From: Opeltia flavorubescens
Taxonomy: Eukaryota > Ascomycota > Lecanoromycetes > Teloschistales > Teloschistaceae
Length of the DNA: 64,000 nucleotides
Assembly: GCA_000442125.1 (NCBI GenBank)
Contig: KE546966.1
Location: 2,095,471-2,159,470, forward strand
Direction of reading: 5' to 3'
Numbering within the stretch: the stretch's first letter is position 1; each line of letters opens with the position of its first letter. The notes beneath the pieces are model-generated. The model was not told the DNA's origin, ran no database searches, and was given only the letters and a program-made list of their open reading frames with translations. This document shows, piece after piece, positions 11,485 to 24,527 of this stretch. The position numbers and the translations under genes were made by a program.

Positions 11485-13554
11485 TTACTTCTTCCCCTTT
11501 CCCTTGCCTTTCTTGCCCTTCTCTGCCGGTTGCGGGTCTGGTATCGTCGTCGAACCTTCTTTAAGTTCTTCCTCGTTGACACCTTCCAGTTGCTTCAATT
11601 TTTCTCCGCTGCTGATGAAAATGCTGAGGTCTCGGTTTTGCTCTTCCAGATCCACCTTCTCCGCCGTAAGCGTCTGCATCTTTCCCTCCAGCCACTTTAT
11701 TCTCTCCATCAAACTCCCGCTGACAGTCTTCTCCTCCCGCCATTCCTTCTCCAATTTGCGGGCCATCGCTTCAAACCGTTCTGCCCGTTTGCTGGCTCGA
11801 TCTTTCTCCTTTTCTAGCCCTGGCACAATTTCCCTGGCCAAAGTCTCGTGTGAAAGTTTGAGTGCCGTCAATTGTTCTTGCATCTCACTCGCCGAAGTCT
11901 TTGCCGATTCAGCAGCCTGTGCCGCTTGGGAGGCCTTGTCGGCTGCTCGCTCCAGCGCCTCGGAAAAGTATGTTCGCTGCGACTCAAGCTGAGATGTGAG
12001 AAGGTGGGTATATTCTCGTCCGATATTATCCAGCTTCTCTCGAGGTACATAGTCTTCCTCGTCCCATGCATCTCCATGATTTCTTGAGTCTTGCGTGTCT
12101 GCCGCACTGGCGGGGAGGTCCACAAATTTGCCGTCCGCTTTATCCTGAACCAGTCGATGAACATAGGCATCTGTAGCGTAGTCCCACACACGTTGGGTGT
12201 CAAGATCCATGGCGAAGGAATGGCTTGTTTGTTGGTAATGCAGGAATGCATGAGCGGCATCATATCGACCGCAACCGACACTACCACATATCAGGCAGAT
12301 CCACAGATTGGCGTCGGAACGGCAGATGCTGCATTCGTTCAAACCCGTCTCCTCGCCAGTCATCGATTTCCGCTTATTGAGACCGTCTTGGGTATAACGA
12401 CAAACTGGGCAACCACTGCCTCGCCATTTTTGCAAGCAGGTGCAATGAAAAACATGTTGGCAGAGGATTGTGAGAAGGCCAGTTGACTCATCCATGCGTT
12501 CGAGACATACAGGGCATGTTGGCAGCTCAATCAGAGAGGGTGTTGGTGGGGCCAATGGTTTGGTGTTCCGTGTACTTGATGGCAACGAGGATGTAGAAGG
12601 TGCCGTCGCTATGGTAGATTGAGCATCGTTTATGGTTGTTACGGGTGTAAAAGGATCGTTGCTCATATCAGGAAAGGACTCATAAGAGGCGACATCTGGC
12701 AGCCGGTACTCGATAGACTTGACGAAAACAACATGACAGTTCTCAGGCTAATATCACTGTGTCAATTGCTTCGTCGCTCACTCCTGCTCTTGAGCGCTCA
12801 CCTCCATGCTATCAAATGGCTTCCCATTCCACTCCTTCCTCCAATCTCGGGCTTTCTTCCCATTCCGAAACTTCATTAGGACCATATATCTGTTGCCTCT
12901 CTCGGTCCTGATCATACGGAAGTGGCTGACTTCATCTCGTGTTTTCTCCCCTACGAAACCCAGGAAATCGGATGGCGTAAAATATGACGGTACGGCCAAT
13001 ATGCACAGTGTACTGCAGTCTTCATCATGGAAATGTTGCTCTTCAGCGCCTCCCCTCCTCAGAGTGCCTCTTCCACCTTTGCTCTTGCTGGGAACTGTAT
13101 CTTCATACAGGCCTGGTGTTTCGTCTGCGTCTCGGAACAACCGGATGACTCCCCAGCCTAGGTCTTTGTCGTCACGGTTTACAGGTTCGAACCGGCCTTT
13201 GGTGGCAAAGCCATCATGCCCCGCTATGATACCACTTACTATTGCGCTTGTCGATTCCCCACGGCTGCTTCTTTTGCTTTCTGACACTGTAGATGACATC
13301 TTGATGTTTTGAATCTTGATTCGATTGTATCGCCAATCATCTGTCAGCAAGGTTTCATGTGGTAGAGGTCCACCATTGATATCACAGGATGTATTCTCAG
13401 ATCCCAACAAGACTGGTTGCTCCAATGAATGGCTTTCTTTATGGTCTTGTTCCGTGATTTGGAGCGCTGAGATATGGTTAGTCTTTATCGGACTATTCGT
13501 TTTGCCATGATGCAGGTCAAAGGCAATGTGGTAAAAGAAGGACGGCATTTGCAT
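11485..13554 (-). CDS. BRAP2/ETP1-type RING and ZnF-UBP ubiquitin ligase
   Basis: A 671-residue cytosolic protein of the BRAP2 family, E3 ligases with an N-terminal RRM-like BRAP2 domain, a RING, a ubiquitin-binding ZnF-UBP and a coiled coil. Exon 1 (12802-13554) encodes the BRAP2 domain (STLCILAVPSYFTPSDFLGF, MIRTERGNRYMVLMKFRNGK). Intron 12748-12801 is GTGAGC..TAG. Exon 2 (11485-12747) holds the RING at about residue 327 (CPVCLERM, CQHVFHC, CPVC), the ZnF-UBP at about 390-460 (CSICRSDANLWICLICGSVG, GRYDAAHAFLHYQQTSHSF), a coiled coil to about 640, and a Lys/Gly-rich tail. Start at ATG 13554, with another ATG two codons later; the protein begins like family members (MPSFFYHIAFDL). Yeast Etp1 acts in ethanol response and nutrient signalling. 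Confidence 0.95.
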
Positions 13555-13881
13555 ATATTAGCGAGAATGTCATTTTCTGAGTGCTTCGAGTAGTGAGTTG
13601 GGAGGTGTGCCTGGAAGGTGTACGAGGTTCAACGATGCGGAAAGGACCTATGTAGTCGCAGTAATACGTAGTGGCGTTGCAACAAACAATTTCGGAGACA
13701 AACTATTACGTGTCACTCAAGAGAAATCATAAAAATGTTCAAAACCATGGAGTTCTTGGTATTGAAAACTATTGCTGCTAAGTGATATCATTTCCCCGTA
13801 AAATCATCAACTCAACCGCCCTGCCAAAAACCCGCTAAAGCTGCAAAACAAGGGATATCAGATGCCATAACCATCCTTCCT
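13555..13881. other. Intergenic region between BRAP2-like gene and polyubiquitin
   Basis: Promoter side of the BRAP2-like gene and 3'UTR of polyubiquitin. No gene is seen. Confidence 0.6.
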
Positions 13882-14910
<1,029 letters not shown>

Positions 14911-15603
14911 GTTGAAAGTTGTAGATGAGCGTAGATGGTATGAGGATTACGTGGATGTATATTGGGACTTTGGATCTTGGTAGTTGTGGAGTTGTGGAAG
15001 TGGATGTAGAGTTTGGTAGTAGTAGGAAGGTTGAAGGCAAGAAGTGGGATTATATAGTGGGCTGTGGACGTGATGTGTCAGCGTAAATGTGTGAACGCTA
15101 GCGCAGACGCTTATGGAAGCGCCTCGAAACCACCACTAAATCACTGTTGAACAGCCACATCATTACAGTTTGCGTGACGAATTACAGGAAGAGAGCTTCA
15201 CTTGGTCAATTCAAATAGATTGTAGGTCTAATTGTGTCATGTAGGAAAGGCTAAGCAAGACCGTCCATATTGTCGCCTCGGGGTGCATCAAAAATCACCG
15301 AATTTCTGCCTCTGGCTTCCTCGGAGACTCCTCCAGAGGCAGGCTAACCTTGTACATTTACTGATGAACTAAATCAAATCAAATCATTAACATAAGTCAT
15401 GGCATGCTTTTCCTGTTCCGTGAGCTTCGTCAATACATGGCCCATGAGTTACTTGCCACGACGTGAAGAGAAGGTGAGTGTTGTAGTGTCACCGGGCCCG
15501 TAGTAGAGCTTGTGTGTTGATAATAACGTGAATGGTATAGATGACGCTAATAAGGATCGTAATCGTCAGTCATAAAAGCTGCCGTCGACTCGTTGAGCAT
15601 GAG
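14911..15603. other. Intergenic region, polyubiquitin promoter and 3' flank of the Zn2Cys6 gene
   Basis: Holds the polyubiquitin 5' flank with the TATA-like site near 15050. No further gene is recognised. Confidence 0.55.
15049..15056 (-). promoter_or_regulatory. Candidate TATA box of polyubiquitin
   Basis: The minus strand reads CTATATAATC here, about 140 bp upstream of the polyubiquitin ATG, a reasonable TATA position for a highly expressed fungal gene with a 5'UTR. Sequence match only. Confidence 0.45.
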
Positions 15604-18099
15604 CTAATGGGCGCGAATGACAAGTTTGGAAGTGAATTTGTTGGACAAGGAATCGAAATCATCTCGGTCAAAGGTGGCCTTGCCGCGGCCGCGGAGGTAA
15701 GCATCTACAGTAGGGATTAGCGCAAAGAAGCAACAGCGGCAGACGAAGCCTGAACCCACCATGGCGGTTGACGTTGTCCCTGACTTCTGTCAATGCATCA
15801 CATACGGCCCAATTGGAGTTGAGCAATTGATGATGTTTGTGAGTGTCCCATTCGGACAAGGCTGGAAGTTTTTGAGAAATGGCAAGGAACAGGTTTACGA
15901 TGACACCGACGGGGGTCGATTCCATGTCATGACAGAATTTGTTGACAACCGTCTTGTCCTGTGTCAATATCAGCCAATATATGAAGTGGGGATGAAAGAG
16001 TAGAACTTACAGGCACGCGGTAATGACAGTCGAATTGCATCTCTTCCCAAACGGTCAACAAGATTGTAGCAACCATGAAGATGGTAGGCCAGTGTTTGAG
16101 TTTGTCTCTTGTGTATACGCTCGAGTACAATTGCGAAAGTTCTTCGAGGACATCCTTTTGCAGATCCCGCCACATGTCTGCCATAGCACACTTGATTTGG
16201 AAGTTGATCATAACTGGAGCAACAACTTTGCCTTGGATTCTTGAATTGTGATCATAAATCTTTCCTAAGAAGTCCTGCTCATCCCCAACTCCCTCAAGTA
16301 GGGTGATATGTTGTGTAAGATTATAGGCGAGAAGTAATTTCAATGATTTCCTGATCACTGGTGTTTGTTCTTTCTGCCAGAAGCGATATACCGTCTTGAC
16401 CATCTGCGTGATGAATGGTGTGCCTTCGAAGTAGCTGTCCACGAACTCTTCGAATTTCCCATCAATGTGTTTATCGAGATACTCGGAAAGGACATGAGCC
16501 GGTATGCCTTGCACACCAGCCGATAACCGCATTGTGTTGACCTGATGCGATTCCGGATTCTTAATCTTCTCTACCCATTCAGACCCGAAGCATCTTTCGT
16601 CTTGCACAAAGACCTCACGTGCCCGAACAGGAATACAGAAACCATATCCATGTGTAATGAAAAGGGTTGTCTCAGCATCGGAAACGCCTTTGATATTGCC
16701 GGCTGGGAAGTCCAGGCTTGGGTGACGCTCATAATCTGCTTTCCAGTCTTTCATGAAATATGCGATTTCTTTGATATCGATCCTTGTGCAAGGCACCTGC
16801 CAAAGTCGAGCGTGCGACGGCAGACAGCCTTGGCATGGCTCACCTTTATCACACTAGGAAACATTAGGTATGTACGATGGCAATTGTGAAGAATATACTC
16901 ACAGTCTTTTTCAAGAACTTGCATCGCAGACATGCACCGAGTTTCCGTATCTCGGACGCTTGTTTTCTTTGCTCTGGTCGAAGAGGGCCTTTCCTCCGTC
17001 CAATCTTCTTCTCTGTACTTTCTGGGACAGGCTTCGGTTGCTGGATCGGCCTTCTGATGATAGTCTTGGTCGTCTTGGGGCTGGTGTTCTTGCGCGATTG
17101 GCGTCGAGTCGGCGATCCCCTGCCAGCGGAGACTGGAGATCGCTGTGGTGACGTTGACTTCTTCACTGCGACAGGCCTCGGGCGAACTGATGTGACAATG
17201 GCTGGTGGACTTGGACGGGGATGAGCTGGCTCATGGGGACGAATGTTGTAAAATTCTACCTCGCCGAAGCTGTCGCTCCCTGGAGAACCGATCATGTGAG
17301 GCACCTCGGCGAAGCTGGAAAAGGAATGCTGTGACAGTTGCTCTCCGTCCGAGTTGGAGGAATCCGAAAATGTTCGGCCGTGCAAGGTTTGCCCAGGGTT
17401 CGAGATGGCGCCAGCTTGGGGATCCTGAAAAGCATCGAGCGATTGATATGGATGGAAGTCGACACCCACCCACTCATTGCTACTCGTGCTCGTGAATGAT
17501 CGTACCTCAAGCGAGGTGTCACTGGGTGAGCTGTCGGCCAGAGTCGGCCCTGGTAAGCCAACAATCGGCAAACCATTGGACCCAGAGTACCCTTGGAAGG
17601 ATGGCCAGCTGAGCGACATGTCGTCCACTTGCCCTCCAAGCGGAATGAACGAGCCTGTAGCATCCACCTGATAACCTGGGTCCATTGAGGATTGAGCAGG
17701 CATGTAGTCTGTGGGGGAAGTATGATACTGTGTCGTGTAGTCACCAGTGAATTGTTGAGGATAATTACTAGCAAAGGAGTAGCCGAGATTGGCAGTCGAG
17801 GTTTGAGGAAGAGGCCATTGTTGGAGGAAGGGCTGATGTTGTTCTTGTTGATGTTGATGATGATGATGCTGTTGTTGCTGGGCCTGGGGGTCTATGGATT
17901 GGTCGTATAGTGAATCGATAGCGTCGAGGGGACTGGTTGACCGCTTCAGATAGGCATTGGCAGGCCGTTGAGTTGCGGGATAGGTGGAGCCCTGTTGATT
18001 CATAGGAATGGGCCACGGGACTCTTGAACTATAGGAATACGACATGGCTCGAGGATCAAAGTCGAAAGGAAACAAGGAGTCAGCAGACATCTCAGCCAT
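15604..18099 (-). CDS. Zn2Cys6 transcription factor
   Basis: A 779-residue fungal binuclear zinc cluster regulator. Exons: 16903-18099, 16011-16853, 15760-15958 and 15604-15704, with GTGAGT, GTAAGT and GTGGGT donors; all joins keep frame. The first 380 residues are low complexity: Gln/His-rich near residue 75-100, Ser/Pro-rich later, then a basic stretch (KKIGRRKGPLRPEQRKQASE). The zinc cluster spans the first intron: CLRCKFLKKT from exon 1 and CDKGEPCQGC from exon 2, then VPCTR, so six Cys in the C-x2-C-x6-C-x5-C-x2-C-x11-C pattern. The following 380 residues are the regulatory part. The DNA-binding domain is central, not N-terminal. The open frame extends to 18240, but only as GTG; ATG 18099 (MAEMSADSLF) or 18090 is the likely start. 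Target genes unknown. Confidence 0.9.
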
Positions 18100-19221
18100 G
18101 GCTTCTGAGTCGGCTCTGAGTCGGCCCTGAACGGAGAAGAGAGAAGCTATTGTACGAGGAGTGGCGTGTAAGCCGACTATGGGGACATGATGGATGACAG
18201 GATTGGAGGTTGTGGGGGAAGAGCGGTGGCCCTTCTCCACACGAGGACGGGTAAGGCTCTTGGGGTAAGGGAAAGACGAGGCAACAAGAGCGATAGTGGA
18301 ATAGTGGAAGGGATAAAGGAAGAATGAAAGGCGAGAAGGGTGAAAGACAGCAGATGATTTGGTTGTGATAGCAAAGAGCGGTGAAGCGTCGCTCCGAAGC
18401 GATCTTTGGATACGGCCATATTGGGGGTTGGGGGAGATGAGGGGTCATTCGGCTTGGGGGTAAGCATGCTAAGCAGGGTCCACGCAGCGAGAAGTGGAAG
18501 AAGCCAATGAACTTCCACCGCCATGCAAGCCAAAGCCAATCATCAGAGGACGTGGCTGGCTCCTATGATGATCGCTTCGGGCACTTGCCAGAGAGCATTG
18601 CGACGGCTGTCGATCTCGAGATCGCTGGCATGGGCGAGCTGGAGTTCGAACTCAGAAAACAACCTCTGGAAAAGAAAACTCTACTGCATAGAATATCATC
18701 TAGAAAATATTCCAGATCCTGGTTATGTAAACCGGGCTGTCGACTTTATGTGAAGGGATAAAACCTCGACGAAATGCATGCCGGAATCGGAGTTTCGTCA
18801 GGAGTACATGTACATTGTACTCGATGCTGACAAGAAACCGGAGACTGAAGGATCCATCTAAATCCGTGGTGTCAACGTCGTTCCCCGCAATGATATTAAT
18901 GTCCAGGGTCTTTCGGCAATTGCTCCTTTGTTCGAGGTTGAAGCGGATAGGAATGGGGATGGATCGTTCTTCCCCGGACGAAGTAACCTCGCACAACATA
19001 AACCCTCATGCACGACATACCACGAGAATCTTTATGACCTAGATCCTCGTGACTTATCCTGATGTGCCTTGCTTCGATTATGTATCTTGCCGAGCCAGTC
19101 AATATGTTTGTGAATGCTCGTACCATTTCATGCCTGTAAGGCTAGCCTTATTGGAACGAATATTGTCTTACCCGAAGCGGCACATTGAGATAGAGAACAA
19201 TAGTAAAGTCGCAGACCTTGG
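18100..19221. other. Divergent intergenic region between Zn2Cys6 and farnesyltransferase genes
   Basis: Must hold both promoters. The part next to the Zn2Cys6 gene (18200-18480) is purine-rich on the plus strand, as expected for a CT-rich leader or promoter. No gene is seen. Confidence 0.55.
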
Positions 19222-21109
19222 ATGCCCAAAACGTTTCATGTCAGGCATAAGCGACGACAAGTTGTCTTTCGATTGCCCACTTTAACTCAGTATAATGACT
19301 GGACTCCTTTCATGCGCGCTGCCGGTGGAGAATCAAATCAATCCTCAGGAACGGATATCCACGCCAAAGATATATCGATTCAATCAGACTCCACTAAGGA
19401 TACTGCCGTATGTCCTAACTCACGAGAAGCAATGATGAAGGAACCCGTAACCTCTGATGTGTTTACTGCATGGCCGCCAATTCGGGATGAGCTAAGCACA
19501 GAAACATCTGAATTGCAAGACGAGACGATACGGGAATGCCTTTCGCTCCTCGACGGCTCTACGGATCCTTTGTCTGACCACATGAAACATGGCGTACCCG
19601 GTTTGGCGCGCGACAACCACGTATACTTTTTGCACGGCAGCCTCGAAACCATGCCTGCAGGCTTTGTGGGATTCGATGCATCACGGCCATGGATCATATA
19701 CTGGGCATTGACGGCTCTTCGCTTGCTTGGCGAAGATGTCGAAGAATATCGCGAGAGGTATATTGTACCACAGGAGACTACTAGCATTTCAAGTTTTAGG
19801 GTTCCAGAGGCTAACGCTACAGCAGAGTGATACAGACATTCTCGTCCATGCAAAATGATAGCGGAGGCTTTGGTGGTGGTCACGGCCAAATTTCCCACTG
19901 TGCCCCTTCTTATGCTGTTGTCCTCAGCTTGGCTATGATTGGCGGCACTGACTGCCTGGATCTGATTGACCGAAAGGCACTGTATGTTGACGTCGTGGGC
20001 TTCAATTTTCGCTGACTAATGTGTTTGTTTAGTTGGCACTGGTTAGGCCAAATCAAACAGCAAGACGGTGGCTTTAGGGTCTGCGTCGAAGGTGAAGAGG
20101 ATGTCCGGTAAGTCAAGCTTGATACATATTAATGCATGCTGATCAAGAAAGCGGCGGTTACTGTGCAATGGTCATGATCTCGCTCCTCGGACTTCCACTA
20201 TCATTGCCACCAGATTCCCCAGCACGGCAAGGAGGACTCGAATCGTTCGTGGACGGTCTTCCTGAGTATTTATCCCGATGTATGTGTTCAAGGTCGGTGC
20301 TATTACCGCCATATTAAGCCAGCCATAGGTCAGACGTTTGAAGGCGGAATTTCCGGGTCACCCCAGACGGAGGCTCACGGTGCTTATGCTTTCTGTGCGT
20401 TGGCGTGCTTGAGCATCCTTGGACCTCCACATGAGATGATCCCAAAGTGAGAGTGCTCAAGCTGCGTGAAGCAGATCGTTACTGATATACTTTCAGATAT
20501 CTAGACATTCAACTGCTCCTGTCTTGGTTGTCTGAGCGACAATATGCCCCTGAGGGAGGGTTTTCTGGGAGGACTAATAAGCTGGTCGATGGATGCTATA
20601 GTCATTGGGTCGGTGGCTGCTGGCCAATAATTGAGGCGGCAATCATTGGACCACGTACAGAGGGACAAGCGAGACAATCATCAGATCCTCCGCTGTATAG
20701 CCGTGATGGCCTCACAAGATACATTTTGGCATGCTGTCAGTCTGAACACGGTGGACTCCGGGACAAGCCAAGCAAGTATGGTCTTCCTGTTTCGTATGGA
20801 TTGACATCCTCGGCTGATTCATGCAACAGATATCCTGACGGCTACCACAGCTGCTACACCCTAGCAGGGCTAAGCGCCACACAACACTACAATTACTACG
20901 AGGAACAGGCTAGGACCGCATTTCCAACAGCCTTGCATGACGCTTTCCAATGGGCATCTTTACCACGTTCTTCCAAGTCCAAGACGCATAGCGAATCCGA
21001 GATATCCGCTACCGAAGATCGGCTGGTGGCAATACACCCCATTTTTGTAATCCCATGGTCCGCAGTGGACTGTGCAAGGTCATGGTCCGAGGAGATAAAG
21101 AAGTTTTAA
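19222..21109 (+). CDS. ram1: Protein farnesyltransferase beta subunit (RAM1)
   Basis: Catalytic zinc subunit of farnesyltransferase, which adds farnesyl to CaaX proteins such as Ras and a-type pheromone. Seven exons: 19222-19757, 19826-19981, 20033-20107, 20152-20279, 20329-20446, 20497-20775 and 20830-21109; 523 residues. Prenyltransferase repeats are clear: PWIIYWALTALRLLG, GGFGGGHGQISHCAPSYAVV, GGFRVCVEGEEDVRGGYCAM, GGISGSPQTEAHGAYAFCAL, GGFSGRTNKLVDGCYSHWVG and GGLRDKPSKYPDGYHSCYTL. The zinc ligands fit Asp and Cys of LVDGCYSHW and His of DGYHSCYT. The third intron and others have GTAAGT/GTATGT/GTGAGA donors. The acceptor of intron 1 is CAGCAG, allowing a one-residue difference. Start at ATG 19222; ATG 19312 is an alternative. 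Confidence 0.96.
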
Positions 21110-23263
21110 TGAACAAGGGATCTAGAAGCTGGAAGGGCGTTTGAATTTTGGATTCTGGATTGTCGCTAGTGGCCGCATGTGTATGATACCCTGCAAGATG
21201 TTGAAATTAGAAATCCATTTGATAGCCTTGTCAGTTTTCCATGTCGGAGCAATAGCGTAGACGCCACCAAGAAGCTTTGCGACGAACACTACAAGTTCTC
21301 CGCGAGCCAACCAAGGCAATGAGGCTCAGCGACTTGAGTGCAAGGCAGGTTTGGTTGGTTATCAATCCTTGTATGCTATCTTCAGTGCCGAATCGGCATT
21401 AGCGTGATGGTTGTGCACCCAGGTTCTCTACTCTACAAATAAACGCCTTCACAACGTCAACCGTTGAACATATCTTCAGCAGTCACATCACCCAGCATTT
21501 GTTGAGGCCAGCCAGGACCCCGTCATTCCTCGTGTCACCTCCCCAGCGGGTCGGTGCATGCATAGTCCCAGAGAAGGGCCACATTGTCTGCACGATGGAT
21601 GCGGACATCGTCGATCTAGTCTCATGCTCCTGAACCTAAACGTCTATGCGCTTGTATTGTAACGGTACTTCGTAATACGCCGAGCGACTTTACAATGGCA
21701 ACAACGCAGACATCCCAGGATCTCAACCGACTTGTCCGACGTCAATTGCTGCAACCAAAGGTATGCAATGAAGGCTTTAAACTCTACATCTGCATTCGGC
21801 AACGTCACAATGGGGCAATATGTTCGGAGACGATTCCAAAGGATCATTAGGTCTACGGAGTCCTACGAACCTAACTTACAATCTTCCCGCCCTCGTTAGC
21901 CTTTCTTAGAGCTCAACGCATAGTGGAGCGTCAAGCGACAGATTGCCAACTCATCCACGCATACTGGCCAACATGGCAAAACGCCCGAATTTTTCACCTG
22001 CCAATCCAAGCTGCGACCGACATCCGATGAGCATCTTCTTGGCAACTGCTAAGTTGTCCGTAGCTCCTTTGTCCAGATCACCCGTTCATGGACTACCTGG
22101 ACAATTTATGGCGCCCGCTGCGCTTAGGATTTAGAGACGGCATACAAACCGCAATCGTGGGGGGTAATCCCGGCTGTCCACATTGACCGTTGGCTTTTCC
22201 ATTGACACGTTCCTGGGAGATGGCTAGCACTAAGGGTCATTGGGGAATAGTAATGATATCCACTAAACCGTAGGTTGGTGCATGATCTCACAGTACCACT
22301 GGAACTTCGGCGCTTGCTCAAGGATTCTCTCGCATTAGCGAAGAGAGGCCCAAACATCACATCACAGCATATCTCACGCTCCAATGTACCTTTCTTGTCT
22401 CTGCTTGCGGGGTCCGCTACCTATCTCTCCGAGATCCAACCTATGAAGAGCCATCAAAGTCAGACCAGGCGTCTGGTCCGCCACTGACGCGCATCCCTAG
22501 CGTCAAAACGGACGGAAAAAACATGCGGAGCTGCAAGTCAATCGTTGTGGTTGCTCGTCTCGATCGTCAGACGAAACCCTTCTCATAGGCTTGAAGCCCA
22601 TGGTATGCCATTTTCGACTTTTTTCCACTGGTGGGAACGCAGGCCAACGCATCGCCGTCTGCCTTAGTCACCGAGCCGCACCCAGGACACTGTTGCATGC
22701 GTCCATCTGTTATGGAACGCTTGTTGAACGTACCGAGTAGGTCTCCACTCGAAGATGGGACCTCATTTGAACGTAATTGCCATCATATATAGCTTGACTG
22801 GCATTTTCGTTTTGGGGTATTGGATGACTTATTATATTAGTGATTACACCAAGCGTGCATTCCCCAGATCAGTTCAATTGATATCATTGAGGAATCGAGA
22901 GAGGCTTTATATATCTAGTCAAATTTCCAGCCTTACCTAAGATCATTTCTCCTGGTACATTGTCATCGGTCAGCTTGATTCGGGTAACGTTGGGCATCGA
23001 CACCTATCCGCCATCCAAGACATCCTAGACCACTCGGAGAGTGGTTGCTGAAGCGGATCCGGACGTTCACGACATCCTCAATCTTCAATTGGCTCTACAG
23101 CCATGTATTACATCCAGTACTTGTCGAGTTAGTCTCACATTCCATTTCATTTCATGTGTTTCCTAGCCCCAGTCACCATCTTGCCACTCAAGTCTCGGGT
23201 TATTCACCGCTCTTCTGACCACTAAGAGCTGTTCACATTCTCGATCATCCAACGAACGCCAAT
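21110..23263. other. 2.1-kb gene-poor region
   Basis: No gene, RNA or repeat can be supported. Several 60-90 codon open frames exist on both strands (for example minus 21644-21847 and 21122-21319) but none shows a domain or a plausible splice partner. It could hold decayed sequence or long UTRs. Confidence 0.5.
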
Positions 23264-23863
23264 ATGGACGATGACGTTGGACGCCATTGTACGTTCTGTT
23301 ACTGCCGATTGGCCTTGCAATATTGCGGCCCTACGTTCTATGGGCTAAAGAAACCTCCTTTGTCCCTTGCATACACCTGCATCCTCACTGAAGATCTTGC
23401 TTGTCTGTTTGGTCCATCTCATGCTGACGGAGTGGAATTAGGTCTCTGTAAGCGGCGCCAATGGCCACAGCCACACTACGAGAGCTACCCGACGAGCGCC
23501 GGATACGCCTGCGTTGCAAGAGTCAACAACCGCGAGTACCAGACCGATACCACATATGGAAGCGATCTACTTGCTCGTGAGAACGCGGCAATGCGAGCGT
23601 ACCTGATTTGCCGGAATTTCTCTGTCAATGATGGAATGTACCCGTCAGGGCATGCAAGAGGACCTATCATCCAAGGCTTACCTGTGGCAATTGGTACCGA
23701 GAGGAGGAGTGTATACATCGACGATCATGACAACGGTAGTCATAGCGGAGGAAGCAGTCCCAGAAGCTACGGAAGCAATAGCTCCTATGGGGACAACCGC
23801 AGAGACAGTCGTCGGGTCAGTGGCACGAGCAGAGCCCCAAGATATGATCCTCGACGTTATTAG
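23264..23863 (+). CDS. Small conserved fungal protein with dsRBD-like segment
   Basis: The core (SAGYACVARVNNREYQTDTT, then ARENAAMRAYLICRNFSVND) looks like the beta strands and last helix of a double-stranded-RNA-binding-like fold, seen by eye in many ascomycete hypothetical proteins. It is followed by HARGPIIQGLPVAIGTERRS and a Ser/Gly/Arg-rich tail. Two readings are possible. Unspliced, 199 residues. Spliced, intron 23289-23441 (GTACGT donor, CTGAC branch, TAG acceptor) is exactly 153 nt with no stop, giving 148 residues and joining MDDDVGRH to CLCKRRQWPQPHYESY, which fits the domain better. Function unknown. Confidence 0.7.
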   Translation: MDDDVGRHCTFCYCRLALQYCGPTFYGLKKPPLSLAYTCILTEDLACLFGPSHADGVELGLCKRRQWPQPHYESYPTSAGYACVARVNNREYQTDTTYGSDLLARENAAMRAYLICRNFSVNDGMYPSGHARGPIIQGLPVAIGTERRSVYIDDHDNGSHSGGSSPRSYGSNSSYGDNRRDSRRVSGTSRAPRYDPRRY

Positions 23864-24527
23864 ATACTCTCACCATTCGAAGCGACGACGAGATGACGAT
23901 GAAGATGATGAACAAAAGATGGACGATCACAGAATTAATGTTTCACGACGTGAATGACAACCGGCGCTTGTACGATTTTACGACTATCACGAATTAGATT
24001 GCATTCCGGAGGCAGAACGGGCATGACCATAAAGACTTTCGTTCGAACATTAGCGTTGCATTTGACATTGGAATGATATGATTAAGGAGATTTCAGAAGG
24101 GCGGCTTGATATCGTGCATCTGGTGGATCGTGTGTCTGATGTTTCCTCAACGGCATGGCTATCTTACGAGTATTTAACTTCCTTCGTTAGCAGCATAGGA
24201 GACGGATATCTAAAATTTGTTCATGAGGATTGCCTTTCTTTCTCCAAGGCACCGAAATGTAGTCGCTTGTTATGAGGTCAAGTATGAATAGTTGCCTGCT
24301 TTCCTTCACCCCTGAAGGGGTCACCAGGCAAAAAGGGGCAGCCCTACGGAAATCCCGTGATCTAGATTCTGGCTCGTGTTCCAACTTCCAAGTTTGTCAT
24401 GCTTGGGTGAATTTCCGATGTCCCAATGCGGTAGCTAACAACACCCTTTCGCCTTTTGCTTCATTTTGTTCGGCATGTCCCTGGAAAGCATAGAAGAGGC
24501 CTGTCAATCCGACATCCCACGGCCAGA
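23864..24527. other. Intergenic region upstream of MCU
   Basis: 3' flank of the dsRBD-like gene and promoter of MCU. No gene is seen. Confidence 0.55.

Noticed and set aside
21122-23250. Several 60-90 codon ORFs in the gene-poor gap as genes or a transposon
   Set aside because: No motif, splice partner, terminal repeats or transposase-like content is visible.
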